Shown: positions 1-8,683 of the stretch, in pieces
Position numbering within the stretch: position 1 is the first letter of the stretch
How the letters are laid out: each line of letters begins with the position of its first letter
NCBI GenBank assembly: GCA_002352215.1
Contig: DEIB01000056.1
Coordinates: 124,001-188,000, forward strand
Direction: 5' to 3'
Length of the DNA: 64,000 bases
DNA from: Chthonomonas sp. UBA2785
GTDB lineage: Bacteria; Armatimonadota; Fimbriimonadia; Fimbriimonadales; Fimbriimonadaceae
Made by a program: the position numbers and the translations under genes
The notes under the pieces: model-generated
The model's input: only the letters and a program-made list of their open reading frames with translations
Databases searched by the model: none
Told to the model about the DNA's origin: nothing

Positions 1-749
1 TGGCCGAGCGCATGGCGGCCCGCCCTCTCAATGAAGTGAGAGCGATGATCCGCGATGCGGACGCCCCGCGCGGGTTCCACCGAGCCTTGGTGGAGGCCAC
101 CGCGCCGGTCTCGCTGATTGCCGAAGTGAAACCGGGGAGCCCGACCCGGGCTGTGATTCGACCGAACCTCGATCCAGTCGCCGTGGCGCAGGCCTATGAG
201 CAAGCGGGCGCCCATTGCCTGAGCGTGCTGACCGACGTCAAGCACTTTGGGGGCAGCGAGGCCAACCTGCGGGCGGCCCGAGCGGCCGTGTCGCTGCCGG
301 TACTGAGAAAGGACTTCGTGGTCGATGCCTACGACGTCGAAGAAGCCCGGGCCATGGGGGCCGATGCGGTGCTCCTGATCGTGAATGGATTGACCGATGG
401 TGCACTCCGGGAGTACCGGGAACTGGCGGAATCCTTGGGGATGGATGCGCTGGTGGAGGTGCACAGCCCGAGCGAGGCGGAGCGGGCGGTGGCCTCGGGG
501 GCCAAGCTCATCGGCGTAAACAACCGAGATTTAGAGTCGTTCCAGACATCCGTCGAAGTTGGCCTAGCGGTGCTGCCGGGCTTGCTGGGCAAAGCGACGC
601 TGGTGAGCGAAAGTGCGCTGACGAACCATGCGGATGTAAGCCGGGTGGCGGCGGCAGGGGCTCGCTCCGTACTTATCGGTACAGCCTTTTGCGAGAGTCC
701 GGACATTGAATCTCGGGTTCGAGAGGTCATGGGTTGGCCACGCTCGTAA
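1..749 (+). CDS. trpC: Indole-3-glycerol phosphate synthase, 5'-truncated by the window edge
   Basis: Catalyses ring closure of CdRP to indole-3-glycerol phosphate in tryptophan synthesis (cytosol). The (beta/alpha)8 barrel motifs are clear: LIAEVKPGSPT near the start (usual AEVKRASPS), LRKDFVVDAYDVEEARAMGAD, VEVHSPSEAERA, GVNNRDLESF and LVSESAL. The first ATG in view is at 12, but the frame is open to the edge and reads V-A-E-R before it, which matches the usual N-terminal helix, so the gene starts outside the window. It overlaps the downstream trpF by 16 bases, as in a translationally coupled operon. Identity is secure; only the N-terminus is missing. Confidence 0.95.
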   Translation, partial: AERMAARPLNEVRAMIRDADAPRGFHRALVEATAPVSLIAEVKPGSPTRAVIRPNLDPVAVAQAYEQAGAHCLSVLTDVKHFGGSEANLRAARAAVSLPVLRKDFVVDAYDVEEARAMGADAVLLIVNGLTDGALREYRELAESLGMDALVEVHSPSEAERAVASGAKLIGVNNRDLESFQTSVEVGLAVLPGLLGKATLVSESALTNHADVSRVAAAGARSVLIGTAFCESPDIESRVREVMGWPRS

Positions 750-1351
750 AGTTTTGCGGGTTCACCCGGCCCGCCGACATGGAGTGGGCGCTGGCGAATG
801 GTGTGGATGCGGTCGGGGTTGTGGTGGAACCAACCAGTTCCCGTTTCCAGGGTCCGGATTCGGAGATTTGGTCGGTGTTCCGAGCGGCGCCGGTCCAGCG
901 TGTATTGGTCTTCGGCCACTTTGCGCCGGAGCGCATGGCCGATTGCGATGTGGTGCAAGCGGTGGACGTCCCGCATCACACCGTGGCGGCCGAACGATGG
1001 TGGACAGTGCGGCCCAGCACGCTCCCTGCGGGGTGGGAAGGTCAGGCCGCCCAGGTTCAGCGGGTGCTGGTGGACGCCCTTGCCCCCGGAGCCTACGGCG
1101 GGACCGGTCATCGCGTCGATCCCGAAGAATTTTTGGCCGTGCGCGCCCAGTCCCCGGTGCCGTGCATTCTTGCCGGTGGTCTCACTCCTGACAACATTTT
1201 CGATGTGGTGCGAATCTTGCGTCCGGTGATGGTCGACCTCGCCAGTGGCATCGAGTTTGAACCCGGAAAGAAGGACCCCGCAAAAATGCAGGCGTTTTTG
1301 GACGCCGTGCGGGCCGCCGACCGGGCACGAAATGACGAAGACCATTGTTGA
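734..1351 (+). CDS. trpF: Phosphoribosylanthranilate isomerase
   Basis: Amadori isomerisation of N-(5-phosphoribosyl)anthranilate to CdRP, the step before TrpC. The 205-aa protein begins MATLVKFCGFTRPADMEWAL, with the KxCG catalytic cysteine motif near residue 8. It then shows GVDAVGVVVEPTSSR, a late LAGGLTPDNIFDVV phosphate loop and VDLASGIEFEPGKKDPAKM (usual DVSSGVE.PG.KD), all diagnostic. The start is a TTG inside the end of trpC, giving a 16-base overlap. No other trp genes lie downstream, so this is the end of the operon. Sequence is somewhat divergent (A for S in the DxSSG motif) but the length is normal. Confidence 0.93.
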   Translation: MATLVKFCGFTRPADMEWALANGVDAVGVVVEPTSSRFQGPDSEIWSVFRAAPVQRVLVFGHFAPERMADCDVVQAVDVPHHTVAAERWWTVRPSTLPAGWEGQAAQVQRVLVDALAPGAYGGTGHRVDPEEFLAVRAQSPVPCILAGGLTPDNIFDVVRILRPVMVDLASGIEFEPGKKDPAKMQAFLDAVRAADRARNDEDHC

Positions 1352-1407
1352 GGACATTGGAACGTCCCCCGGTGGGAAGGGCCGAACGCACCCGGTGCAG
1401 ACTCGGC

Positions 1408-1413
1408 TATAAT
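1408..1413 (+). promoter_or_regulatory. Candidate -10 box TATAAT for the ABC exporter operon
   Basis: A perfect TATAAT lies in the 97-base gap after trpF, about 35 bases before the TTG start at 1449. A GGAGG Shine-Dalgarno sequence follows at 1432-1436. No convincing -35 hexamer is visible at 16-18 bases upstream. Confidence 0.45.
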
Positions 1414-1448
1414 CCCGCCCGGACCCTTAGCGGAGGCATGATTCTCTT

Positions 1449-2462
1449 TTGAGCTTAGCGATCGAAACGATTGATCTGGTGAAGACCTACAAACACCGGG
1501 GTGGTGCATCCAACACCGTGGTGGACAACCTGAACTTGCAGGTCGAGTCGGGCGAGATTTTTGGCTTCTTGGGCCCCAACGGCGCCGGGAAGACCACGAC
1601 CATCAAGATGTTGCTCGGCATCATCGGCCAATCCTCCGGGGTGGCCAATGTGCTGGGGCGCGAAGCGGGTGACATCGAGATCCACAAGCGCATTAGCTAC
1701 CTGCCCGAGAAGCCGTACTACTACGAGTACATGAGCGGCTTGGAGCTGGTGGTGTTCTACGCCTCGCTGTTCGGGATTCGGGACAACGACCGCTGCAAGG
1801 AACTCCTCCGCCGCGTGAACCTGGCGAACGACATGAACCGACCGCTGAGCACCTACTCCAAGGGGATGCAGCAGCGCGTGGGCTTGGCGCAGAGCCTGAT
1901 CAACAACCCTGAGTTGCTGTTCTTGGACGAACCGACGGGTGGTCTCGACCCCATCGCTCACATCGAAATCCGCGACCTCATTTTGCAGTTCCGCGAAGAA
2001 GGGAAGACGGTATTCATCTCCTCGCACGAATTGAGCGACGTTGAGCGCATTTGCGACCGCGTGGCCATCATCAACAAGGGACAGTTGGTGGCGCAAGGCC
2101 GCCTGACCGACCTCCTCGCCGGGGGCCGAGTGGAAGTGACGGCGGAAGGAGTATCCGATGCCGTGAGCCAAAGCCTCCGCCACGAAAATCGGACGGTGAG
2201 CTTTAAGGACGGCCGCTTGATTCTGGACGCGCCGGACTCGGACGACCTGAACGGCATGATTGACGCGCTCCGAAACGGTGGTGCCCAGGTGGTAAGCATC
2301 ATCCCGCGCCGCAAGCGACTGGAAGACCTCTTTATCGAAGCCGTGGCCGAAGACGACACCGCCAAGGGTCGCCAGCGCGGCCGCATGACCGACGGAAACT
2401 CGGACGGCACCGTTTCGACGGAAGTCGAAGAAGTGAAGACCGGAGAAGGTGAATCCTCGTGA
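1449..2462 (+). CDS. ABC transporter ATP-binding protein (ABC-2 type exporter family)
   Basis: ATPase subunit of an export-type ABC transporter; 337 aa. It shows Walker A GPNGAGKTT at about residues 42-50, the signature YSKGMQQRVGLAQ near 137, Walker B LLFLDEPTGGLDP and the switch histidine in ISSHELSDVERICD. The C-terminal ~100 residues hold the DUF4162-like extension common in CcmA/NatA-type ATPases, ending in a charged tail. The start is TTG at 1449, 12 bases after GGAGG; the closer ATG at 1438 is out of frame. The stop overlaps the GTG of the permease by four bases, so the two are coupled. Substrate unknown. Confidence 0.93.
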   Translation: MSLAIETIDLVKTYKHRGGASNTVVDNLNLQVESGEIFGFLGPNGAGKTTTIKMLLGIIGQSSGVANVLGREAGDIEIHKRISYLPEKPYYYEYMSGLELVVFYASLFGIRDNDRCKELLRRVNLANDMNRPLSTYSKGMQQRVGLAQSLINNPELLFLDEPTGGLDPIAHIEIRDLILQFREEGKTVFISSHELSDVERICDRVAIINKGQLVAQGRLTDLLAGGRVEVTAEGVSDAVSQSLRHENRTVSFKDGRLILDAPDSDDLNGMIDALRNGGAQVVSIIPRRKRLEDLFIEAVAEDDTAKGRQRGRMTDGNSDGTVSTEVEEVKTGEGESS

Positions 2463-3247
2463 ACGCAGTTCTTTCTATTGCTCGAACCACGCTCGGTGAA
2501 GCCATTCGCCGCCGCGTTTTGCTCGTTATCCTGCTGATTGCGCTGCTTCTCTTGGTCATTGCACCGGGGATGAACGGTCTCACGGCCCGCCAATCGCAGA
2601 CCGTTTTGCTCTCGCTCATCCTGGGCGTGCTGCAGCTTTCGAGCGCGGTCATTGCCATCGTTCTGACGGTCTACATGATCCCGAACGAAGTGGAGCGCCG
2701 CACCATTTACACCATCTTAAGTAAGCCGGTGCTCCGCTGGCAGTTCTTGCTGGGCAAGTACCTCGGCGCGGTCTCGGCTCTCGGCCTGATGATCATGCTG
2801 ATGACGGGCACGATGATCGCGGTGTTCGCGGCCTTCCAAGGTCCAAACGTGGAAACCCTGGCCAGCCTGGCCCGGGTGGCGATGATGTACTTCGTGCAGA
2901 TGTGCTTGCTGGCCGCCGTGGCGATCTTCTTCTCCACGTTCGTGCAGCCCGTAGTCAACTTCTTCCTCAGCGGTGGCGTGTACCTGGTCGGGACGGTGTT
3001 TGGTTCGCTCTTCGCAACCATTGCCGAAAGCCAGCAGCTTCCGCAAGCCGTGCGCGTGGCCGCCCAGATCGTCATGTTGATCGTGCCGAACTTCGGTCAG
3101 TACAACGTGCAGAACTCGGTCATCAACTCCGGGGCGCAGATTGTGGGTGAAGGGATTTACTACACGAACCTGGCCGTGTACGGCGTGGTTTACATCTCAA
3201 TTCTGCTGCTAGGCGCGATGCTCGTCTTCGACCGCCGAGAGGTTTAA
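2459..3247 (+). CDS. ABC-2 type permease
   Basis: Membrane subunit partner of the preceding ATPase; 262 aa with about six hydrophobic segments (near residues 18-37, 50-75, 100-125, 140-165, 170-190, 235-257). The motif NEVERRTIYTILSKPVLRWQ between TM2 and TM3 is typical of ABC-2 permeases of the NosY/GldF type, where a cytoplasmic loop carries E-x-x-x-x-T-x-x-x-L-x-K-P. GTG start overlaps the ATPase stop (GTGA). The next gene begins four bases after its stop, making a three-gene operon. The exported substrate cannot be read from the sequence. Confidence 0.88.
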   Translation: MNAVLSIARTTLGEAIRRRVLLVILLIALLLLVIAPGMNGLTARQSQTVLLSLILGVLQLSSAVIAIVLTVYMIPNEVERRTIYTILSKPVLRWQFLLGKYLGAVSALGLMIMLMTGTMIAVFAAFQGPNVETLASLARVAMMYFVQMCLLAAVAIFFSTFVQPVVNFFLSGGVYLVGTVFGSLFATIAESQQLPQAVRVAAQIVMLIVPNFGQYNVQNSVINSGAQIVGEGIYYTNLAVYGVVYISILLLGAMLVFDRREV

Positions 3248-3250
3248 CAC

Positions 3251-4636
3251 ATGAAGTGGACTCGTCAAGGCAAGCTTGTGAACGGCCCGATTTACGGGCT
3301 GATGCTGGTCTTGCTGCTCGTGGGCAGCTTTGTCCAGATGAACCAGACGTACCCGTTCTGGCGCAAGAACTACATGCCCAAGGTCACCGACCTCGGTCAG
3401 CTGACGGGTGAGCAACTGCTGTTTGCGTTCGCGGGTTTCCGCGAGATGATTGCCGGGATCCTTTGGGTGCGCGCCGACTCGTTCTTTGATAACGGCGACT
3501 ACGACTCGATCCTGCCCATCATCCGCCTCGTCACCTACTTGGACCCCAAGCAGATTGACGTCTACGCCACCGGGATGTGGCACATCGCTTATAACTTCAC
3601 CGACCAGGAAAACCGCGCCGACCGCCGGAACATCCCGATCGCGGTGGCGTTTGGCGAAGAAGGCGCCCGCAACAACGACTACACCTACGAGCTGTTTTAC
3701 GAAACGGGCTGGCTGTGGTACCACCGTATCCAGGACAACTTCCCGATGGCGGTGACCTGGTTTGAGCAGGCCGCTGAGCGCAAGGACATCCTGCCCGCTC
3801 GCCACAACTTGCTCTCCCACGCTAAGCTCCGCGCTGGCGACTATAAGGGCGCGCTCAAGACCTGGTATGAGCTTTTGGAAGAAGCCGAAAAGGAGATGGA
3901 GCGCAACAAGAGCCAGCGTAGCAACTACGCCCAGCGCGACACCGTGGAAGGCAACCTGGACAACCTGCTCATCCGCCTGACTCAGCGCGGCTACTTTGCC
4001 CGCGAAAACGGCTGGTACGACCAAGGCAACTACGACACCAAGCCGCCGTTTGACGTGAAGTTCAGCGCGAGCGTAACGGTGACCGAAAGCCGCGTGATGC
4101 TGGTGGAAGGGACGTGGAACGTGTTCCCGGTGGGGACGCGCGTGAAAATGATCCTCCGCGATGCTGACTACCCGAACGCAGGGGCAGCGGGCCTGGATTG
4201 GGAAGGCGGCGACGCCAACAACTTCAGTGCTCCGGTGGGCCTCACTTACGTGCAGGATGAACTGTTCGTGCGTAACCGCCGGTTCCGCAAGTCCATTGAC
4301 CTTAGCCGCGACCCGACGATCTACCCGTTCGTGAAGGACAAGTACATCCTGGAGTTCTACTACACGCCGCGCGTGGCCCCGGAACATATCAAGGACAAGT
4401 TCGGCTACAACGGCGAAGGGATGACCGACTCGAACTTCCTCAACACCGAGATTCGCGAGAATCAGCGCGTGATCTACTGGAAGACTGAAGTGACCCGCGA
4501 CCAGATTCTCCGACGAGGCGAGTTTGGAATGGAAGGCGTGATTCCGGTGTTCAAGACGCCGAACTACGTGGCCCCGCGCGTTCGCAACCCAGAGGATGAC
4601 CTGGTGACCCCAGGCACCCGACGAGTGGAAGGCTGA
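3251..4636 (+). CDS. Membrane-anchored TPR-like protein of the ABC operon
   Basis: 461 aa with one N-terminal membrane anchor (about residues 13-30) followed by a helical TPR-like region. The stretch WVRADSFFDNGDYDSILPII and the following VTYLDPKQIDVYATGMWHI have the pattern seen in large-TPR proteins of Planctomycetes-like bacteria. From about residue 270 the protein becomes beta-rich with a predicted extracytoplasmic character. ATG start lies four bases after the permease stop, so it is probably an accessory subunit of this exporter. No enzymatic motif seen. A shorter protein at 35578-36144 shares the D-x-W/F-F-x-G-D pattern. Function unknown. Confidence 0.7.
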   Translation: MKWTRQGKLVNGPIYGLMLVLLLVGSFVQMNQTYPFWRKNYMPKVTDLGQLTGEQLLFAFAGFREMIAGILWVRADSFFDNGDYDSILPIIRLVTYLDPKQIDVYATGMWHIAYNFTDQENRADRRNIPIAVAFGEEGARNNDYTYELFYETGWLWYHRIQDNFPMAVTWFEQAAERKDILPARHNLLSHAKLRAGDYKGALKTWYELLEEAEKEMERNKSQRSNYAQRDTVEGNLDNLLIRLTQRGYFARENGWYDQGNYDTKPPFDVKFSASVTVTESRVMLVEGTWNVFPVGTRVKMILRDADYPNAGAAGLDWEGGDANNFSAPVGLTYVQDELFVRNRRFRKSIDLSRDPTIYPFVKDKYILEFYYTPRVAPEHIKDKFGYNGEGMTDSNFLNTEIRENQRVIYWKTEVTRDQILRRGEFGMEGVIPVFKTPNYVAPRVRNPEDDLVTPGTRRVEG

Positions 4637-4670
4637 CCCCGGTCGGCCCAAACCGAGTAAAACAAGAGAC

Positions 4671-4814
4671 GAAGAGACGCCCGAATTCCGGCCGCCAGCC
4701 CCAGGGTTGACGGCCGGGAACTGCGCGACGAACGGGCGACGAACTCCGCCAGGGCCGGAAGGCAGCAACGGTAAGACGAACCATCGGGTGACGCACCCTT
4801 CCCGGCGTCTCTTC
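4671..4814 (+). ncRNA. ffs: Signal recognition particle RNA (4.5S-like)
   Basis: The universally conserved domain IV core is present at about 4745-4775: CCAGGGCCGGAAGGCAGCAA, with a GGAA tetraloop at 4757-4760 and the following A-rich asymmetric-loop strand. The ends form a long closing stem: GAAGAGACGCC at 4671-4681 pairs with GGCGTCTCTTC at 4804-4814. A short T-run (4819-4823) follows, which would serve as a terminator. At about 144 nt it is longer than the E. coli RNA but has no recognisable Alu domain. Position immediately before dnaX-ybaB-recR is the classic location of this gene in many bacteria. Confidence 0.92.
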
Positions 4815-4827
4815 GCACTTTTTGCCC

Positions 4828-6510
4828 GTGTCCTACACCGCCCTTTACCGCAAGTACCGCAGCCAGACCTTTGATGATCTGGTGGGGCAAGAACACATCA
4901 TCCGCACCCTGCGGCAGGCGGTGGACCAGGGCAAGATCAGCCACGCGTACCTTTTCACTGGCCCCCGAGGCACGGGGAAGACCAGTACCGCCCGCCTATT
5001 GGCCAAGGCGCTGAACTGCACGGACGGGCCGATGAGCAGCCCGCCCGAAGACGACCCGATTTGCGTGGAGATCGCACAGGGGAGTTGCATGGACGTGATT
5101 GAAATGGACGCGGCCAGCGAAAGCGGCGTGGACAATATCCGGCGGGCGGTGGTGGATGCCAGTAGCTATCAGCCCGCCTACTGCCGCTACAAGATTTTCA
5201 TCATTGACGAAGTCCACGACCTCTCGGCCAGCGCGTTTGACGCCTTGCTGAAGACCATCGAGGAACCGCCCCCGCATGTGGTGTTCATCCTGGCCACCAC
5301 GGAGTTGCAGAAGGTGCCGCCCACCATTCGGTCGCGGTGTCAGCGGTATGAGTTCCACCGGGGTTCGCTGGAGAACCTGGTGAGCCGCTTGCAGTTTGTG
5401 GCCGAATCCGAGGGGGTCGAGATTGAACAAGCGGCGCTGACGGCGCTGGCCCGGATGGCGGACGGCGGGTATCGCGATGCGCTGACCCTGCTGGAACAAG
5501 CGATCTTGACGGCCGAGGGGCCGATCACGCTGAACCAGGTTTACGAGCAACTGGGCTTGATTGCGGCGGATGAAGTGGATCGATTGCTGGAAGCCTTGAT
5601 GGCCAAGGACATCGCTGAGATTCACGCGAAGCTGGACGAGGTCTTCCGGCGCGGGCGCGATGCCGAGGCGGTGGTGGAAAGCCTGACTTACCGGCTGGCT
5701 GACCTCACGCGCACGCTCTTCGGCGTGGAAAGTAAGGGTGGCAAGGACGTCACCCAAGAGGCGGCGGCCGAGGCGATGGCGCGGCGCCTGGGTATGGACC
5801 GAATCCTGTTCTACCGGGCCGCCATGGCGCAGTTCTTGGCGAGCGTCGGCCACGTCACCTTGCCCCGGCACTGGATCGAATCGGAAATGGTGCGCCTGGC
5901 CATGAGCCCGGTGCCGAGTTCCACCACGCCCCGGCATGCCCCCGAGATGGAAGCCGAGGTGCGTCGCGAGCGCCCCGCTGCCCTACGGCAAGACCTCAAG
6001 CCCGCCCGCAACCCTGAGCCTGAGGTGAAGGCGGCGGTGGTCACGCCCCGAGAGGAACCCAAGCCCGAACCTGAAACCCATGCGCAGCCTGAGCCTGAAC
6101 CGGAAGCCCAGCCGGAAGTGGCCCCGGTCGCCACGGGCCGCACATTGGAGCAGGCCCAAGAGATTTGGCGGCGGGTGGTGGCCCACTGGAGCGAAAAGAA
6201 CGACAAGGCGCGGGCGTGGCTGGCCGGCACCGAACTCGTTCGCATCAACGGCAACGAATGGACGGTGGAGTTCCCCAAAGTCATCACCCTCCAGCGCTAC
6301 ATGGAGAAGCCGAAAGCGGTGGCTGCCGTAGAAGAGACTGCGCGGGAATGGGCCAAGAGCGTGATCATGTTCCAATACGAATCCCGATCCGAGGGAGGAC
6401 CGGAGGCAGACATCACCCCGATCGTGCCCACGAGAGCGGTAGAATCGGTGTTCGAAGGTGACCAGCTGGTCGAAGAGATTCAGCGGGAATTCGGCAGATC
6501 AGAATCATGA
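4828..6510 (+). CDS. dnaX: DNA polymerase III subunit gamma/tau
   Basis: Clamp-loader ATPase of the replisome. Starts at GTG 4828 (reads SYTALYRKYRSQTFDDLVGQ after the initiator); a TTG two codons earlier is possible. Shows Walker A GPRGTGKTST near residue 45, Walker B IIDEVHDLS near 126, ATTELQKVPPTIRSRCQRYEF with the sensor-1/arginine-finger SRC. A Pro/Glu-rich linker follows (roughly residues 375-430), then a C-terminal tau-like domain. The zinc module is degenerate: only two of the usual four cysteines remain (NC and DPIC). No A-rich slippery heptamer for a gamma frameshift was seen. It overlaps ybaB by ATGA. Confidence 0.95.
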   Translation: MSYTALYRKYRSQTFDDLVGQEHIIRTLRQAVDQGKISHAYLFTGPRGTGKTSTARLLAKALNCTDGPMSSPPEDDPICVEIAQGSCMDVIEMDAASESGVDNIRRAVVDASSYQPAYCRYKIFIIDEVHDLSASAFDALLKTIEEPPPHVVFILATTELQKVPPTIRSRCQRYEFHRGSLENLVSRLQFVAESEGVEIEQAALTALARMADGGYRDALTLLEQAILTAEGPITLNQVYEQLGLIAADEVDRLLEALMAKDIAEIHAKLDEVFRRGRDAEAVVESLTYRLADLTRTLFGVESKGGKDVTQEAAAEAMARRLGMDRILFYRAAMAQFLASVGHVTLPRHWIESEMVRLAMSPVPSSTTPRHAPEMEAEVRRERPAALRQDLKPARNPEPEVKAAVVTPREEPKPEPETHAQPEPEPEAQPEVAPVATGRTLEQAQEIWRRVVAHWSEKNDKARAWLAGTELVRINGNEWTVEFPKVITLQRYMEKPKAVAAVEETAREWAKSVIMFQYESRSEGGPEADITPIVPTRAVESVFEGDQLVEEIQREFGRSES

Positions 6511-6842
6511 AACTTCCCAAGGGATTTGGTGGCCAAGGCATGGGCGACATGATGGCGAACATGCGCGGGGCCATGGAACGTGCGCAGACGCTTGAAGACG
6601 AACTGGGCAACGAGCGGATTGACATCCGCAACAGTGGCGTGGAGGCCGTGTTTGACGGTCGCGGCGAACTCGTGGACCTCAAGATCGACAAGGCTTTGGT
6701 GGACCCGGACGACGTGGAAGGCCTGTGCGCCGCCATCACCGCCACCATGCGCATGGGCTTTGAAAAGGCCGTGGAAGTGCGCGATGCCCGCGTGAAGGAC
6801 ATCATGGGCAACGTGCCCAACATTCCGGGCCTCGGCCTCTAA
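6507..6842 (+). CDS. ybaB: YbaB/EbfC family nucleoid-associated protein
   Basis: Small DNA-binding dimer found in nearly all bacteria between dnaX and recR. 111 aa with an N-terminal GMGDMMANMRGAMERAQTLE helix (usual MMKQAQKMQ) and the core beta sheet including VEAVFDGRGELVDLKIDKAL (usual V.V...G...V..v.Id..l) and DDVEGLCAAITATM. ATG overlaps the dnaX stop by four bases and recR follows nine bases later. Gene order dnaX-ybaB-recR makes the assignment firm. Confidence 0.92.
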   Translation: MKLPKGFGGQGMGDMMANMRGAMERAQTLEDELGNERIDIRNSGVEAVFDGRGELVDLKIDKALVDPDDVEGLCAAITATMRMGFEKAVEVRDARVKDIMGNVPNIPGLGL

Positions 6843-6851
6843 GCGGACCGG

Positions 6852-7445
6852 ATGGGATTCGCTCGCCCCCTGGCGGAACTGATTGCGCAATTTGAGCGCT
6901 TGCCAGGGGTCGGGCCGAAGTCAGCGCAACGGCTGGCTTTTCATGTCTTGCGCATGCCGCTGGAGGATGTGCGCCGCTTTAGCCATGCCCTCACGGTAGC
7001 GCGCGAGTCGCTGGGCGTGTGTAGCATTTGCCAGAACATTGCCGAAGGCGAAACGTGCGAGATATGCCGCGATGGCCGGCGTGACCCGCACCTCATCTGC
7101 GTGGTGAGTGAGGCCCGCGATATTATGGCGATGGAGCGGATTGCCGAGTACAAGGGCGTTTACCACGTGCTCCATGGTCTGCTGAATCCCTTGAACGGGG
7201 TGGGGCCGGAGCAGCTACGCATTCGAGAACTTCTGGCGCGTATGAGCGGCGGCGTGCAGGAAGTGATCCTGGCCACCAACCCGACGGTGGAAGGGGACGC
7301 GACCGCGCTCTACTTGGCCAAGCTCATCAAGCCGCTAGATATCCGCGTGACGCGGCTGGCCCACGGCATGCCCATCGGGGGCGAGTTGGACTACGCCGAT
7401 ACCGCAACCCTGCTCAGCGCGCTGGAGTACCGGAGGGAACTATGA
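6852..7445 (+). CDS. recR: Recombination mediator protein RecR
   Basis: Works with RecF/RecO to load RecA on gapped DNA. 197 aa, the usual length. It has an N-terminal helix-hairpin-helix FERLPGVGPKSAQRLAFHVL, a C4 zinc finger CSICQNIAEGETCEIC near residues 57-72, and a Toprim domain with CVVSEARDIMAMER and a later ILATNPTVEGDATALYLAKL (the TNPTxEGEATA signature). The C-terminus has RLAHGMPIGGELDYADTATL, the RecR tail motif. ATG at 6852; its stop overlaps purD by ATGA. Confidence 0.97.
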   Translation: MGFARPLAELIAQFERLPGVGPKSAQRLAFHVLRMPLEDVRRFSHALTVARESLGVCSICQNIAEGETCEICRDGRRDPHLICVVSEARDIMAMERIAEYKGVYHVLHGLLNPLNGVGPEQLRIRELLARMSGGVQEVILATNPTVEGDATALYLAKLIKPLDIRVTRLAHGMPIGGELDYADTATLLSALEYRREL

Positions 7446-8665
7446 GAATTTTGATTGTCGGCGGAGGCGGGCGAGAGCACGCGCTGGCCTGGCGACTGAC
7501 GCAAGAGGGCCACGAGATTGCCGGCGCACCGGGGAACCCTGGAGTTGGCCAACTGGGTCCGTTGTTTGAAAACGTAAGCGATGCCCTGCGTGGTTTTGAG
7601 CCCGAGTTGGTGGTGATTGGCCCGGAAGATCCGCTCATTGGCGGGATGGCGGATGAGCTCCGGCAGCGGGGCATTCCTACCTTCGGCCCCGGGGGCATGG
7701 GGGCCCGCCTGGAAGCCAGCAAGGCCTGGAGCAAGAAGATGATGGAGGAAGCCGGGGTGCCCACGGCCGCCGCCACCATCCACACCGATTACCAAGAAGC
7801 GTGCGAGGAAGTGGCCAAGCGGTTTGCGAGCGGACGGCACGTGGCGATCAAAGCCAGCGGGGCGGCCCTGGGCAAAGGGGTGATTTTGTGCGGCGATGAA
7901 CTGCATGCGCGCCACGCCCTGAGCCGGATGCTGCTGGATGAGGAGTTCGGGGATGCCGGACGCCTGGTGGTGGTCGAAGATTTTCTGGAAGGCCGCGAGT
8001 TCTCGATCCTCACGGTGGTGAGCGAGCAAGGCTTACTCAGCCTGCCGGTGGCCCAGGATTACAAGCGGGTGGGCGATGGCGACACCGGCGAGAACACGGG
8101 CGGCATGGGCACCTATTCGCCGGTGCCGTGGGTGACGGCGGAGATGGTGGAGGAGACCGAAGCGCGAATTGTGCGGCCGATTGTAGACCACCTCCGGGCC
8201 AAAGGCGTGCCGTATTCGGGCGTGCTGTTCAGCGGAGTGATGGTAGTGGACGGTTCGCCGTACTGCCTGGAATACAACGTACGATTTGGTGACCCCGAAA
8301 CCCAGAGCGTGATGCGCCGGGTGGAGGGCGTGGGCGACTTGCTATGGGCCGCTGCGCAAGGTGAGGCCCTGCCTCCGGTGCGGGTCACGGAGCCCGCCGC
8401 CGTGACGGTGGTGGCAGCCAGCGCGGGTTACCCGGCCACCAGCCAAAAGGGCGTGCCCATCACGCTGGGCGAGATGCCCGAGGGCGTGGTGGTCTTCCAC
8501 GCCGGCACGGCGATGCAAGACGGTCAACTGGTGACCAATGGGGGCCGCGTGCTGGCCGTGAGTGCCGTAGCCGATGACCTGGAGCAAGCCCGCGCCCGCG
8601 CCTACGCCGGCATGGACCAGGTGGCCTTTGCGGGTAAGCACTTCCGCTCCGATATCGGTCATTGA
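7442..8665 (+). CDS. purD: Phosphoribosylamine--glycine ligase (GARS)
   Basis: ATP-grasp enzyme of de novo purine synthesis, joining phosphoribosylamine and glycine. 407 aa. Starts MRILIVGGGGREHALAWRL (N-terminal Rossmann-like motif), APGNPG, the ATP-grasp lobe with IKASGAALGKGV and VVVEDFLEGREFS, then QDYKRVGDGDTGENTGGMG and the GARS signature RFGDPETQ with the metal-binding residues. The family's usual P in D-x-G-P-N-T is E here, a minor change. Translationally coupled to recR (ATGA), and the purB gene follows 18 bases later, so this is a purine pair appended to the replication/repair operon. Confidence 0.96.
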   Translation: MRILIVGGGGREHALAWRLTQEGHEIAGAPGNPGVGQLGPLFENVSDALRGFEPELVVIGPEDPLIGGMADELRQRGIPTFGPGGMGARLEASKAWSKKMMEEAGVPTAAATIHTDYQEACEEVAKRFASGRHVAIKASGAALGKGVILCGDELHARHALSRMLLDEEFGDAGRLVVVEDFLEGREFSILTVVSEQGLLSLPVAQDYKRVGDGDTGENTGGMGTYSPVPWVTAEMVEETEARIVRPIVDHLRAKGVPYSGVLFSGVMVVDGSPYCLEYNVRFGDPETQSVMRRVEGVGDLLWAAAQGEALPPVRVTEPAAVTVVAASAGYPATSQKGVPITLGEMPEGVVVFHAGTAMQDGQLVTNGGRVLAVSAVADDLEQARARAYAGMDQVAFAGKHFRSDIGH

Positions 8666-8669
8666 GGCG

Positions 8670-8677
8670 GGTAGCCT
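8670..8677 (+). promoter_or_regulatory. GGTANNNT box before purB
   Basis: GGTAGCCT ends six bases before the GTG start of purB and no Shine-Dalgarno sequence is present. This is the spacing expected if transcription starts at the start codon. It matches the box seen before pheT, MTAP and others in this window. Confidence 0.4.
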
Positions 8678-8683
8678 CCCGGC

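Noticed and set aside
3209..4768. 519-residue minus-strand frame opposite the TPR membrane protein
   Set aside because: Shadow frame with no recognisable domain and no start signal; the plus-strand protein is in an operon and has a membrane anchor.
4551..4796. Possible small protein in the 3251/dnaX gap
   Set aside because: The gap holds the SRP RNA with its conserved GGAA core; the frames crossing it are incidental.
5900..6510. Programmed frameshift making a short gamma form of DnaX
   Set aside because: No A-AAA-AAG-type slippery heptamer followed by a hairpin was found in the linker region.
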